64,000 nt of DNA, taken from assembly GCF_000813845.1 (NCBI RefSeq), contig NZ_JWTB01000039.1:1-64000 (forward strand), written 5' to 3'. The position numbers and the translations under genes are program-made. The notes beneath the pieces are model-generated. The model did no database searches. It was given only the letters and a program-made list of their open reading frames with translations, and was not told the origin of the DNA. Origin of the DNA: Pseudarthrobacter phenanthrenivorans. GTDB lineage: Bacteria > Actinomycetota > Actinomycetes > Actinomycetales > Micrococcaceae. Below, piece by piece: positions 50,505 to 59,101 of this stretch. How positions within the stretch are numbered: the first letter of the stretch is position 1; every line of letters starts with the position of its first letter.

Positions 50505-52679
50505 ATGATGGCAAGGAAGCGGAAGCGCAGGCGCGGCTTTGGCGCGGCCCTGGGACGGATCCTGGGGTTCCTGGCAGCAAGTGCGATGTGCGGCGTGCTG
50601 GCTGCCAGCCTGGTGGTCCCGGCCGTGGCAGCTGCGGGGATGGGAGTCAGCACCTCCATCGATTTCTTCAACAGCCTGCCCGCCGAGATGACGGTGGAGC
50701 CGCCGTCGCAGGGCACGAGGGTACTGACGTCCGATGGGCAACAGATCGCCGCTTTTTATGCCGAAAACCGCGTGAAGGTGCCTTTGGACCAGATGTCGCC
50801 GTTCATCAAGGACGCCATCGTCGCCATCGAGGACAGCAGGTTCTACGATCACGCGGGCGTGGATCCCCAGGGGATCCTGCGGGCCCTGGTGTCCAACCTG
50901 ACCAAGGGCGGTGAACAGGGTGCATCCACGATCACCCAGCAATACGTGACGAACGTCCTGAACGAAGCCCAGCTCTCACAGGACAGGCCCGATGCCGTGG
51001 TCCTGAACGGACAGAAGAGCATCGGCGACAAGATCCGGGAAATGAAGCTGGCCATCAGCCTGGAGAAGAAGTACTCCAAAGACCAGATCCTTGAGGGCTA
51101 CCTCAACATCGTGTTCTTCAGCAACAACGCCTATGGCATCGAAGCTGCGGCACGCTATTTCTTCAGCACCACCGCCAAAGACCTCACCCTTCCACAGGCG
51201 GCCCTGCTGGCAGGCGTGGTCAACAGCCCCACCCTGTACAACCCGGCCACCAACCCGGACAAGTCGATCGGCCGCCGGAACCAGGTCCTGGCTGAGATGC
51301 TCCGCCTCCGCAGGATCACCCAGGCCCAGCACGATGAGGCGGTGGCCACCCCCATCCAGTTGAAGATCACGCCCCAGCAGCAAGGTTGCGCCAACGCGGC
51401 CATGGCCCCATACTTCTGCGATTACATCTCCCACCTGATCCTGAACAATCCGGCCTACGGGCCGACGGAGACCGAACGTGAGCGGCGGCTGTACCGGGGC
51501 GGTCTCACGATTGTCACCACCTTGGACAGCAGGCTGCAGTCGGCGGCCCAGGCACAGGTGGACGGGACCGCCGGAGCCAACCCGGACAAGTGGGGAGCGT
51601 CGCTGGTCAGCATCCAGCCCGGCACCGGCAAGATTTTGGCGATGGCCCAGAACACGGTGTTCCTGCCACAGCCCGGGAAGTTCGATACCAACCTGAACTT
51701 CAATGTCGATGCCAAGGACGCACAGGGCAATGACCTGAATGGAGCCGGCGGCTTCCAGCCCGGGTCAACCATGAAGCCCCTCACGTTCGCGGAGTGGCTG
51801 AACGAGGGCAAGTCGATCACGGCCGAGGTTGACGCCTCGCGCCGGGTCTACCCGTTGGGATTCCCCTGGAAGGACAGCTGCGGGAAGGTGCTCGGTGCCT
51901 ACAGCACCGCCCAGGCGAACCCTGCCCTTGGCGTCACGGATGACCTGCAGAATGCAGAAGACGGCTTCTACCGGCCCATGCCGGTCAACTACGGCCTGTA
52001 CAACTCCATCAACACCGCCACGTTCGCCTCAGCATCACAGCTCGATTTCTGCGGCATCCAGAAGATGGTGGATGCGGTCGGCCTGCACAGCGGGCTCGAC
52101 GGCAGTCCGGTCAACATGCACCAACTGGGCAACCTGCTGGGCGGCACCGGCGTTGCCCCGCTCACCCTGGCGAACGCCTTTGCCACGTTCGCCACGGACG
52201 GCCGCTACTGCGCACCCATCGCCGTCGTCGACATTACCGACGCCACGGGAGCAAAACTGCCGGCCCAGGCCCCGGACTGCCACGACGCCGTCAAACCGGA
52301 CGTTGCCCGCGGCGTGAACTCGGTGCTGCAGGATGTCCTGAAGAAGGGCTCCGGCGTCTACATCAAGCCAAAGGTGCAAGACGTGGCTCCCACCGCGGCC
52401 AAGACCGGTACCTCAAACACGAATGGTTCCACCTGGGTGGTTGGCTTCACCAGCGGCCTGGTGACCGCGTCCTTCTTTGGCGACGCACTCGAAGGCCAAA
52501 AACGGGCAGGACAAAATGTCACCATCAACGGCACGTTCTATCCCCGCCTGGACGGGTACATGATTGCCGGTCCGCAGTGGGCCAACTACATGCTCAAGGT
52601 GGTGCCGCTCTATCCGGCCGGACCCTTCGCGCCGCCTCCCGCCTCAATGATCGGGCCGAACCCCAACTACAGGCCGTAG
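50505..52679 (+). CDS. Class A penicillin-binding protein (transglycosylase/transpeptidase)
   Basis: A 724-residue bifunctional peptidoglycan synthase. A basic start and one membrane anchor (about 15-45) precede the GT51 domain, with catalytic E109 in AIEDSRFYDHAGVDP and ASTITQQYVTN. The transpeptidase has S421 in PGSTMKP (SxxK), a YNSIN variant of the SxN motif and K633 in KTGTS. It polymerises and crosslinks wall glycan on the outer face. The start may be ATG 50505 or 50508. The end overlaps the convergent, broken HNH gene by 86 nt. Confidence 0.92.
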   Translation: MMARKRKRRRGFGAALGRILGFLAASAMCGVLAASLVVPAVAAAGMGVSTSIDFFNSLPAEMTVEPPSQGTRVLTSDGQQIAAFYAENRVKVPLDQMSPFIKDAIVAIEDSRFYDHAGVDPQGILRALVSNLTKGGEQGASTITQQYVTNVLNEAQLSQDRPDAVVLNGQKSIGDKIREMKLAISLEKKYSKDQILEGYLNIVFFSNNAYGIEAAARYFFSTTAKDLTLPQAALLAGVVNSPTLYNPATNPDKSIGRRNQVLAEMLRLRRITQAQHDEAVATPIQLKITPQQQGCANAAMAPYFCDYISHLILNNPAYGPTETERERRLYRGGLTIVTTLDSRLQSAAQAQVDGTAGANPDKWGASLVSIQPGTGKILAMAQNTVFLPQPGKFDTNLNFNVDAKDAQGNDLNGAGGFQPGSTMKPLTFAEWLNEGKSITAEVDASRRVYPLGFPWKDSCGKVLGAYSTAQANPALGVTDDLQNAEDGFYRPMPVNYGLYNSINTATFASASQLDFCGIQKMVDAVGLHSGLDGSPVNMHQLGNLLGGTGVAPLTLANAFATFATDGRYCAPIAVVDITDATGAKLPAQAPDCHDAVKPDVARGVNSVLQDVLKKGSGVYIKPKVQDVAPTAAKTGTSNTNGSTWVVGFTSGLVTASFFGDALEGQKRAGQNVTINGTFYPRLDGYMIAGPQWANYMLKVVPLYPAGPFAPPPASMIGPNPNYRP

Positions 52680-54175
52680 CCACGACTGGACCCGCGGTCA
52701 CAGCTGGAGCCGTGATCGCCGAAGCCTCGGCCGCTGAAGCGCGAACCGATGCCTTGGCAGCCGGGTGCGCATCCTCTACCGAATTTCCGGGTTCACCCGC
52801 GCCTTGGACGGCGTGCCGGGAAGGTCGCCCAGGCGACATGCGCACCGCCGTTGCCGGCAGTGGTGGTGCGGTGGAGTGGTAGGTGTGGCCGGTTGGTGTG
52901 GTGGTCGCAACCGTGTGGGCCGGGCCGGGGATGGGTGTGGCGTTCCAGCCGGGTGCTTCTTTGGCGTGGTTGCAGGCTTCGCAGAGACCCTGCCCGTTGG
53001 CGGCGGTGGTGGGTCCGCCGTTGTGCCAAGCGGTGATGTGGTCGTGGTGCCGGACCCGAGCGTCGCAGTACGGGGTCCGGCAGGTATCGTCCCGGACCTG
53101 GAGGAAGCGTTTCAGGTTGGGCGGGAAGAGCCGGGCTGTGGAATCCATCGCCACCAGCTCCCCGGCGCCGGGGGCGGTGTAGAGGCCCCGGACCCACAGG
53201 CTCAGGTCGTGGCTCGCTGCATGACTGAGGGCCAGGTTCCGGGCGGTGGCTGCCGGGATGGTGCCGTAGCCGGGGAGCCTGGCGGGTTCGCCGTCGGCCT
53301 GCAGGAGGGCGCGGTCGGTCATGACGAGCTGGATCTCCACCCCGGTCACGCCGCCGGGGATGCCCGTGGCCCGTTCGACGAGGGTGTCGGCCGGGGATGA
53401 CCTGCCCCCGCGACCTGTCATCCCCGGCCGACCGGGCCGTGTCGGCCTCCCGGGACAACGCGGCGTAGGCGGCGACACCCTGCGCAACGGGGAGCAGCGC
53501 GGTCAGGTAAGTCATGGTGTCCGGGGCCGGACGCAGGCTCACGGTCCGCTCCGTAACGGCCCGTGCGGCCCGTTTCGCGACCGAGGCAGGATCCCGCCGG
53601 TACGCGGCGGCACGGACCGCGGCGATGATGGCCTTGTCTCCCAAGCCGTCCAGCGCCCCGGTGTCGGCGGCGAGTTCCTCATCCACCCCGGCCCGGTCCC
53701 CGGGCGACAGGCAGATGGTGTCCTTCACGATCAGCGTCACCCGCCACTCGTTCAATGCCCCGGCCCGGAACGCGGCGAAGGTGCGCGGCATCCCCGTCAA
53801 AGCCCTGGCCAGTCCCAGCAGCCGGGAGCCACGGTTCGGAGACTCCCGCCGCGCCAACGCGATCTGCGCTGCGACGCCGGCTCCCTGCTCCTCCACAGGC
53901 ACCCCGGCCTCGGCCTGCTCCCGCCGCTGCGACAGATCAAAAGCCACGCTCGCCTCAGCCTGCCGGGCACCGGCCACGCACTTCAGGTCCTCCAACCCCC
54001 GGATCTGATCGATCTTCCCGGCATCATCGCCGGCCACAGGAACACGAGCCAAAAGCTCAACGACATCACCAACGGAAGGTACAGCGGCCGGCGGGAATGG
54101 AGCGCCATCAACCGCGGAGGGCCCGGCACACCGCACCGCCCCCAGCCCTGCAATCCTCCCCAAAACCGCTTCCAT
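52594..54175 (-). pseudogene. Frameshifted DUF222/HNH endonuclease gene
   Basis: The N-terminal DUF222 part is read from ATG 54175 (or GTG 54214) to about 53400. The rest, including ADTLVERATGIPGG and the HNH motif (CRTPYCDARVRHHDHITAWHNGGPT), continues in another frame to a stop at 52594. The frames meet at a run of four C on the coding strand (53393-53396); removal of one base there joins VI to ADTLVE as expected for the family. This is either a real one-base insertion or a sequencing error. The product family is the same as at the left window edge. Its 3' end overlaps the penicillin-binding protein gene. Confidence 0.8.
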
Positions 54176-54267
54176 CACCAAAGTCTTCCACCAGGCACCG
54201 ACAACCCCAGCCACCCAAAACCCCTATGTGGAAAACGTGAAACGCCAACCACCGTCATCCCTTCCCT

Positions 54268-54494
54268 GTCCTGCCGCTGCAGCCCTCCGGCGAAACAGAA
54301 ATTGGCTGGCACTTCCACCCCGCCAACTGGGGAAACGGCTACGCCACCGAGGCAGCCCAAACCGTCCTCACTACGCATTTGAACGTCGCCTGCCCAGGGT
54401 AGTGGCGGTGACCACCCCGGCCAACACGGCCTCGCAGCGGGTCTGCAGCAGGATCGGACTGGCGCTCTTCGATGCGGCGGATCCTTCCGCCTAG
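54268..54494 (+). pseudogene. Remnant of a GNAT acetyltransferase gene
   Basis: Frame 1 gives LQPSGETEIGWHFHPANWG then GYATEAAQTVL, a RimJ-like GNAT motif. At about 54365-54372 the homology moves by one frame to YAFERRLPRVVAVTTPANT and then ASQRVCSRIGLALFD to a TAG at 54492. The first ~80 residues of a normal enzyme are missing and there is no start codon, so the gene is truncated and frameshifted. It lies beside another broken gene, which suggests a patch of decay or past rearrangement. Confidence 0.7.
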
Positions 54495-55093
54495 CCCGTC
54501 CCCTTCCACAACCGCTTCCACCAGGACCGCTCCGGCTCCGGTTCGGGTGGAGCCTCGTCAACCCGGGCGGCGCGTCGCATGCGCCAGCGTTCCACCTCGT
54601 CCTCCACATCGCGGGTCTTGGTGATCACCGGCGGCCCACCCTGGAGTTGGCGGCGGGCGTCGACCACCCGCCGGTTGAAATCCTGCAGGATGTCCCGCAC
54701 CTGCTGCTCGGTGTACTGGGCATCCAGCCTGGCGTCGAGTTCCGCGTCCTCAGTGCGGAGCAGGATGGCCGCCGGGCCCAGGCCGCTGATGTTCTCCCGC
54801 TGGATCAGCCCCTTCACCCACCAGTCGGGATCGTACGATTCGCCCAGGCCCGGGATTGGCTTGCCCGCGTACTTGAGGTTGTCGAACTTTCCCTGCGCCA
54901 TGGCGTCGCGGACCAGGTATTCCGCGCGGGCGGCATCGCTGACTTTCTTGCGCTTCTCCCGCTCCTGCGCGTCGAGGGCGTCGAGCGCCGCTTCCTCCTC
55001 GGCGCTGATGCCGGCACCGCGGTATGAACGGACCTCCGCTGCCCGCTCCAGGCGCTTCCGGAAGTCCCCTGCCCCGCCGCTCACGACTGCCAC
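54491..55093 (-). CDS. DUF1992 protein (DnaJC28-like conserved domain)
   Basis: A 200-residue protein containing the DUF1992 region EYLVRDAMAQGKFDNLKYAGKPIPG (about 60-85) followed by DPDWWVKGLIQRENI. Eukaryotic homologues carry this domain in DNAJC28; bacterial ones lack a J domain, as here. Function unknown. The C-terminus ends with EPEPERSWWKRLWKGTG, an acidic then basic/aromatic tail. Confidence 0.85.
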   Translation of the reverse strand: MAVVSGGAGDFRKRLERAAEVRSYRGAGISAEEEAALDALDAQEREKRKKVSDAARAEYLVRDAMAQGKFDNLKYAGKPIPGLGESYDPDWWVKGLIQRENISGLGPAAILLRTEDAELDARLDAQYTEQQVRDILQDFNRRVVDARRQLQGGPPVITKTRDVEDEVERWRMRRAARVDEAPPEPEPERSWWKRLWKGTG

Positions 55094-55163
55094 CGCCTTC
55101 CCTTGGCATCATCCACCTACCAGTATTCAGCGGCGGCTCCGGAGGTTCAACGCCTCGAAAGCC

Positions 55164-55191
55164 GACGACGGCGGGACGTCCCGCCGTCGTC
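55164..55191. terminator. Perfect 28-bp palindrome after the AHSA1 gene
   Basis: 14-bp arms centred on GGACGTCC. It lies downstream of the minus-strand ArsR/AHSA1 pair. Core GACGGCGGGA is shared with other hairpins of the window. Confidence 0.6.
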
Positions 55192-55235
55192 AGCCCACCC
55201 TGGCGAGGGAAAAGGTCGGTGGCGGCAGCGTGCAG

Positions 55236-55733
55236 TCAGGCGTTGGCGTGCTCGGCGAGGATGCCGTCGATCTGCCCGACTGCCTGCTTCAGGCCCTCCT
55301 CCATGCCCATGGCCATCACCTGCTCCATCTGCTCTTCCGAATCGAAAGCGGAAAGGATGGTCATGCGTGTCCGCTCCCCCGCGGGTTCCAGGGTGACGGT
55401 GGCGTGCGCCGTGCCCAGGTCACCCGTGGGGTGGCCGTCGCTGTCGGCAAACCCATCATCGAACTGCAGCCGGTGCGGGGGCTCGATTGCCGTGAACTCC
55501 CACCAGCCGTGGGCCTTCTCCCCGCCAGGGCCGGTCATGTAGTAACTCGCCCGTCCGCCCGGAACAAAGTCGACCTTGTGGAACGTTGCGGGCCAGCCGG
55601 GAGGGCCCCACCAGCGCTCCAGCTGCCGCGGGTCCTCCCACAGCTGCCAGACACGTTCGACGCCGGCGTTGAACTCGGCGACCAGGGTAAGGGTCAGTGC
55701 CTCCGGATTCTTGTCCGTACTGATGACTGCCAT
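55236..55733 (-). CDS. SRPBCC (AHSA1-like) protein
   Basis: A 165-residue START-like barrel protein with typical words LVAEFNAGVERVWQLWEDPRQLERWWGPP, GPGGEKAHGWWEF and a C-terminal EGLKQAVGQIDGIL helix. Such proteins bind hydrophobic ligands in a cavity; the ligand is not known. It is 12 nt downstream of the ArsR-type gene, a very common pairing. Confidence 0.9.
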   Translation of the reverse strand: MAVISTDKNPEALTLTLVAEFNAGVERVWQLWEDPRQLERWWGPPGWPATFHKVDFVPGGRASYYMTGPGGEKAHGWWEFTAIEPPHRLQFDDGFADSDGHPTGDLGTAHATVTLEPAGERTRMTILSAFDSEEQMEQVMAMGMEEGLKQAVGQIDGILAEHANA

Positions 55734-55745
55734 GGCGGTGCCTTC

Positions 55746-56078
55746 CTAACCTTCATCGAGGATTTCTGCCATCCTGGCGGCCCGCTGCCGCCAGATGTGC
55801 TCATAGTCGTCGAGCAGCCGCCGGGCCTTTTGCAGTCCATCGTGATTGCCCCGCACGATCTGCTCCCTTCCGCGCCTTTCCTTGGTGACCAATGACGCGC
55901 GCTCCAACACCGCCACATGCTTTTGGACGGCGGCGAAGCTCATGGCGTAGAGGGCGGCCAGGCCTGAAACGGAGTACTCACCAACGGTTACCCGGCGGAC
56001 GATGTCCCGCCTGGTGGTATCGGCGAACGCCTGGAAGAGGCGGTCCAATTCGGCCTCGCTCAGTTTTTCTACAACCAT
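55746..56078 (-). CDS. ArsR-type repressor paired with AHSA1
   Basis: A 110-residue winged helix protein (LFQAFADTTRRDIVRRVTVGEYSVSGLAALYAMSFAAVQKHVAVLERASLVTKERRGRE). It has no metal cysteines, so it is of the non-metal subgroup that regulates the neighbouring SRPBCC gene. An 18-bp inverted repeat covers the start codon, and no ribosome binding site is present, pointing to a leaderless message with autorepression. Confidence 0.9.
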   Translation of the reverse strand: MVVEKLSEAELDRLFQAFADTTRRDIVRRVTVGEYSVSGLAALYAMSFAAVQKHVAVLERASLVTKERRGREQIVRGNHDGLQKARRLLDDYEHIWRQRAARMAEILDEG

Positions 56079-56087
56079 TTGGTTGTA
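56070..56087. promoter_or_regulatory. Operator TACAACCA-TT-TGGTTGTA over the ArsR start codon
   Basis: Perfect 8-bp arms around TT; the ATG (56076-56078 on the minus strand) is within the left arm. Binding would block transcription start and translation start together. Confidence 0.65.
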
Positions 56088-56168
56088 CGTTAGTCCTGCC
56101 GTGGGCAGGGGTCAAGGTATTTTTTGTCGTTCGCCCATACCCGGCTACGGGCCGGTATCTTGAAGCGC

Positions 56169-56897
56169 ATGAGCATGTTCCTTGCCGGGTCAGGCCCGGA
56201 TCCTGCAGCCTTCCCGCACGTCTTTGACCGGTTCGCCGAGGACGTCCGCAAGCATTCTGGAGCGGACCGGATGGCCCGCATCGCCGTTGCCGTCCACCAG
56301 CGCGACGGCGACCCGCGGGACCTCGTTCCCGCGTACGCGGAACCGCTGCATGCCAGGATCAAGTGCGGCATTGTGGTTGTCCCGTTGCTCGACGGCAGGC
56401 CCGCGGACCCCGCCGCGTTCGACGGCGTGGATGCCGTGGTGGTGGGCGGCGGCCTTACGCCTGCCTACTGGGAAGGGCTCCGGCCGGCAGCGTCCGCGAT
56501 TTCCGGACTGGTTGGCGGTGGAGCGCCCTATCTGGGGTTCTCCGCGGGAGCCATGCTGGCCCCGCACAGCGCGCTGGTCGGCGGATACCGGATTGACGGT
56601 GTGGATGTGTGCGGCGAGGAGTGTTCCGAAGGCCTGGACAGCGTGGATGTCCGCGACGGGTTGGGATTGGTGCCGTTCGCGGTGGATGTGCACGCCGCCC
56701 AGGCAGGAACGCTCAGCCGGGCCGTGGGCGCCGTAACGGCAGGTTTGGTGGAGTGGGCCGTAGCCATCGACGAAGACACCGCGGTGGTGTTCGGTCGGCC
56801 CGGCGATAAGGACTACGGGGTGATCGGCACCGGCAACTGCTGGGACATCCGCCGTACCAGAGGCGGCGCCGTGGTGTCCGTGCGGCCGCCGGACTGA
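56169..56897 (+). CDS. Type 1 glutamine amidotransferase-like protein (peptidase S51-like)
   Basis: A 242-residue protein with the S51 elbow LGFSAGAM, in which Ser would be the nucleophile, preceded by VVVGGGLTPAYW (NxQ/GG-type strand). The fold is that of dipeptidase E and cyanophycinase. Members cleave Asp-X dipeptides or have unknown substrates. ATG 56169 is used. It is single and divergent from the ArsR gene. Confidence 0.8.
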   Translation: MSMFLAGSGPDPAAFPHVFDRFAEDVRKHSGADRMARIAVAVHQRDGDPRDLVPAYAEPLHARIKCGIVVVPLLDGRPADPAAFDGVDAVVVGGGLTPAYWEGLRPAASAISGLVGGGAPYLGFSAGAMLAPHSALVGGYRIDGVDVCGEECSEGLDSVDVRDGLGLVPFAVDVHAAQAGTLSRAVGAVTAGLVEWAVAIDEDTAVVFGRPGDKDYGVIGTGNCWDIRRTRGGAVVSVRPPD

Positions 56898-56912
56898 AAC
56901 AGCCCCCGCTGC

Positions 56913-57647
56913 CTAAGAGTCGAAATGGGTGCTGACCGGGCTGCCTGACAACTGCTCGATCAGTTCCCTGGCGACGTCCCGGAGTTTGCGGTTGCGGTTG
57001 CTGGAAACCCGGGTCAGGATCTCCATCGCTTCCTCCTGGGAGCACCGGTTCTGGGCCATGATCACGCCGCAGGCGAGGTTGATGGCTGTCCGGCTTTCAA
57101 GGGCGGCTTCGAGGTCTTCGGCACGATTCTGGGCTGTGTCGATCCGCACGGACAGGTGCAGGGTGTTATGCGCGGCGGCAGCGAAACCCACCGCCTTGTC
57201 ATAGACATCCGGGGTGAAGGCGCGGGGCTTGGTGGCAAAGAAGTTCAGGGCGGCGCTTGCCTCTGGGGCGATTTCCAGCGGCACGCCCAGGGTGCTGTGC
57301 ACGTTGAGCTCGGCGAGCTTCTGGTTGTACGTCTTCCACCGCGGATCCGTTGAGACGTCGTCGATCACCATCGGGGTCATCTCGCGGAGGGCACGGATGC
57401 AGGGACCGTCACCCAGGGCCTGCTCCACCTGGTCGAGCGTGACCGCGCGGGCACTGCTGCCGGCCGCCGTGGCGGGACGCCGGCGCAGCTTCAGGGTGAC
57501 GGCGCATTCGATGTCGTCACCGGCCGCCTCTGATACCGAGGCGGCTGCGAGGCCGGAAAGGCCGGACAGGAATTCCACCACGTTTTCGGCCCCTACGAGG
57601 ATCTCCTGCAGGTGCTGAACGGACTCGTTATCGGCAGAGCTGGGCAT
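56913..57647 (-). CDS. GAF-ANTAR domain regulator, second copy
   Basis: A 244-residue protein of the same architecture as 37825-38568. GAF covers about 15-165 (VEFLSGLSGLAAASVSE, LGDGPCIRALREMTPMVIDDVSTDPRW, LGVPLEI). The ANTAR domain is ALESRTAINLACGVIMAQNRCSQ followed by EEAMEILTRVSSNRNRKLRDVA. The ANTAR parts of the two copies are nearly alike (VIMAQNRCSQ versus IIMAQNRCSQ), whereas their GAF domains diverge, so they may sense different signals but read similar RNA hairpins. Confidence 0.9.
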   Translation of the reverse strand: MPSSADNESVQHLQEILVGAENVVEFLSGLSGLAAASVSEAAGDDIECAVTLKLRRRPATAAGSSARAVTLDQVEQALGDGPCIRALREMTPMVIDDVSTDPRWKTYNQKLAELNVHSTLGVPLEIAPEASAALNFFATKPRAFTPDVYDKAVGFAAAAHNTLHLSVRIDTAQNRAEDLEAALESRTAINLACGVIMAQNRCSQEEAMEILTRVSSNRNRKLRDVARELIEQLSGSPVSTHFDS

Positions 57648-58042
57648 GGGTTTATCTTACTGACGGGGTGCAGCTCCTGGCGTGCCGTTGCCTTTGGCGC
57701 CTCCGCCCGCTGGCTCCCGGCGCAGTCATTGCCTCTATCTCGGGCGAAACAACCATCTCCACGTACTTCGACGAATAGGCCCGCCGGCAGGACGTGATGA
57801 GTCTCACGCGCAAATCACTGCTATCCGGTTGAGCCTCCATCGCCGGTATGGGCACCATGGAAAGGATGAATGCGGAGCGCCGCGTGCGGTTGCTCACATT
57901 CCGCTCCAAAAGGTTGCCATTGATCCGGCAGCCATGCACGATTGAAATACGGGAACGCGCTTTCCCACCCTTTTGCCCTCAGAGCCGAGGGCGCGGTCCG
58001 GCCGGGTCCGGACCGTTCAACGCAAGAAATGGAAGTTGAATA
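57648..58042. other. 395-nt gap, no certain gene
   Basis: An open frame on the minus strand (57652-57840, 62 residues, Arg-rich C-terminus) could be a small gene but has no ribosome binding site and unusual composition, so it is not called. A short GCTCCAAAAGGTTG stretch and AT-richer bases near 57890-57960 may hold the promoter of the 64-residue gene at 58043. Nothing else recognised. Confidence 0.4.
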
Positions 58043-58237
58043 ATGACGTTCGATGCCACCAATTCCGTCAGCTTGAAGATCTGGGACCGGGCCTCCCTCC
58101 ACGAGACCCTTGATTCCGCCATCACCGATCTTTCCGCCCGCCACAACACCACCACCTGCCGTGTTGCCGTCACCTGCAGCGGACCCAACACCTTCACCCT
58201 GAGCGTGCGCGGGGAAGAGCCGGCACTGGCCCTCTAA
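58043..58237 (+). CDS. 64-residue protein of unknown function
   Basis: A small soluble protein with the look of a compact alpha/beta unit (VSLKIWDRASLHETLDSAI, then TCRVAVTCSG and FTLSVRGEEPALAL). GGAAG precedes ATG 58043 at 8 nt. A strong intrinsic terminator follows 16 nt after the stop, so it is expressed as a single-gene unit upstream of the Asp23 operon. Confidence 0.7.
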   Translation: MTFDATNSVSLKIWDRASLHETLDSAITDLSARHNTTTCRVAVTCSGPNTFTLSVRGEEPALAL

Positions 58238-58253
58238 GGAACCAGGCACCAAG

Positions 58254-58299
58254 GGCGCGTACGACGGCGGGTCCCACCCGCCGTCGTACGCGCCTTTTT
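58254..58299 (+). terminator. Intrinsic terminator after the 64-residue gene
   Basis: 19-bp perfect arms (GGCGCGTACGACGGCGGGT and complement) around CCC, followed by TTTTT. Its core matches the T-less palindromes at 39144 and 55164. Confidence 0.9.
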
Positions 58300-58379
58300 G
58301 CTGTCCGGATACAGGAGTGACGGCAATCACATTAATTCCTGCGTGAGGTTCTCCCCCGTATTTGCGTCTTTATCTGTGA

Positions 58380-58396
58380 GGGCGCACGAAGCGCCC
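58380..58396 (+). promoter_or_regulatory. Small hairpin and C8 run in the Asp23 operon leader
   Basis: GGGCGC-ACGAA-GCGCCC at 58380-58396, running into a tract of eight C (58394-58401), lies 37 nt before the first gene. It may affect message stability or the start of translation. No clear -10/-35 pair is recognised in 58300-58433. Confidence 0.35.
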
Positions 58397-58433
58397 CCCC
58401 CAACCCTAAGCCCACAGAAAGAGGAGCGACGGA

Positions 58434-58913
58434 ATGACGACGCAGACGCAAACCCCCGCAACGGTTCAGCAGAAGAAGGCCGCTGCCGCCCCCGCCCACG
58501 AACTCTCCGGCAGGGACGGCCAGGACGGCCGCGGGCGCACCACTGTCGCCGACGGCGTCGTGGCCAAGATCGCCGGCATCGCCATCCAGGAGATCGAAGG
58601 GGTCCACGCCCTGGGCGGCGGCGCAGCCCGTGCCCTGGGCACCCTCCGCGAAAAAGTAGGCCAGAAGGACCTCACCCAGGGGGGGAGCGTTGAGGTGGGG
58701 CAGACCCAGGTGGCCGTGGACGTAACCCTGGTAGTGGAGTACCCGCACCCGCTCCAGCAGGTGGCGGACAACGCCCGCGACGCCGTTTACACGGCCGTGG
58801 AGGACCTGGTGGGCATGGAGGTCACCGAGGTGAACATCACCATCACGGACATCCATGTCCCCTCCGACGGCGAGGACGCTGATGATGCCGCCCACGAACC
58901 GAGAGTTGCATGA
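58434..58913 (+). CDS. Asp23/Gls24-family envelope stress protein
   Basis: A 159-residue Asp23-domain protein: GRTTVADGVVAKIAGIAIQEIEGVHALGGG near residues 34-63, VAVDVTLVVEYPHPLQQVADNARDAVYTAVEDLVGMEVTEVNITITDIHV to the end. The first 30 residues are Gln/Ala-rich. Asp23 is a very abundant membrane-associated protein in staphylococci, tied to cell-wall stress. GAGGAG precedes the ATG. It is the first gene of a nine-gene array in which most starts overlap the previous stop. Confidence 0.92.
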   Translation: MTTQTQTPATVQQKKAAAAPAHELSGRDGQDGRGRTTVADGVVAKIAGIAIQEIEGVHALGGGAARALGTLREKVGQKDLTQGGSVEVGQTQVAVDVTLVVEYPHPLQQVADNARDAVYTAVEDLVGMEVTEVNITITDIHVPSDGEDADDAAHEPRVA

Positions 58914-59101
58914 GCCCCGTGACAGCGGGCACCGCCGCCGGGGCCGTCCTGGCGCTCGCAGCCCTGTGGTTCGGCTTTTGGGGCTTCCTGCTGACGGCGC
59001 TGTTCATGGGAACCGGCGCCGTCCTCGGCAGGGCAGCCGAAGGCCGCCTGGATCTGGCCGCGGTCCTGGACGCCCTGCGCGGCCGCCGCTCGTCAGCATG
59101 A
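58910..59101 (+). CDS. DUF2273-like small membrane protein
   Basis: A 63-residue protein with a hydrophobic core (AGAVLALAALWFGFWGFLLTALFMGTGAVLG) forming one or two membrane segments and a C-terminal basic end. DUF2273 proteins accompany Asp23 in many firmicutes and actinobacteria and may help anchor it. It overlaps both neighbours by 4 nt. Confidence 0.85.
   Translation: MSPVTAGTAAGAVLALAALWFGFWGFLLTALFMGTGAVLGRAAEGRLDLAAVLDALRGRRSSA

Noticed and set aside
57652..57840. A 62-residue minus-strand frame next to the second GAF-ANTAR gene.
   Set aside because: No ribosome binding site, Arg-rich C-terminus typical of a chance frame, and no recognised similarity; left as a remark only.
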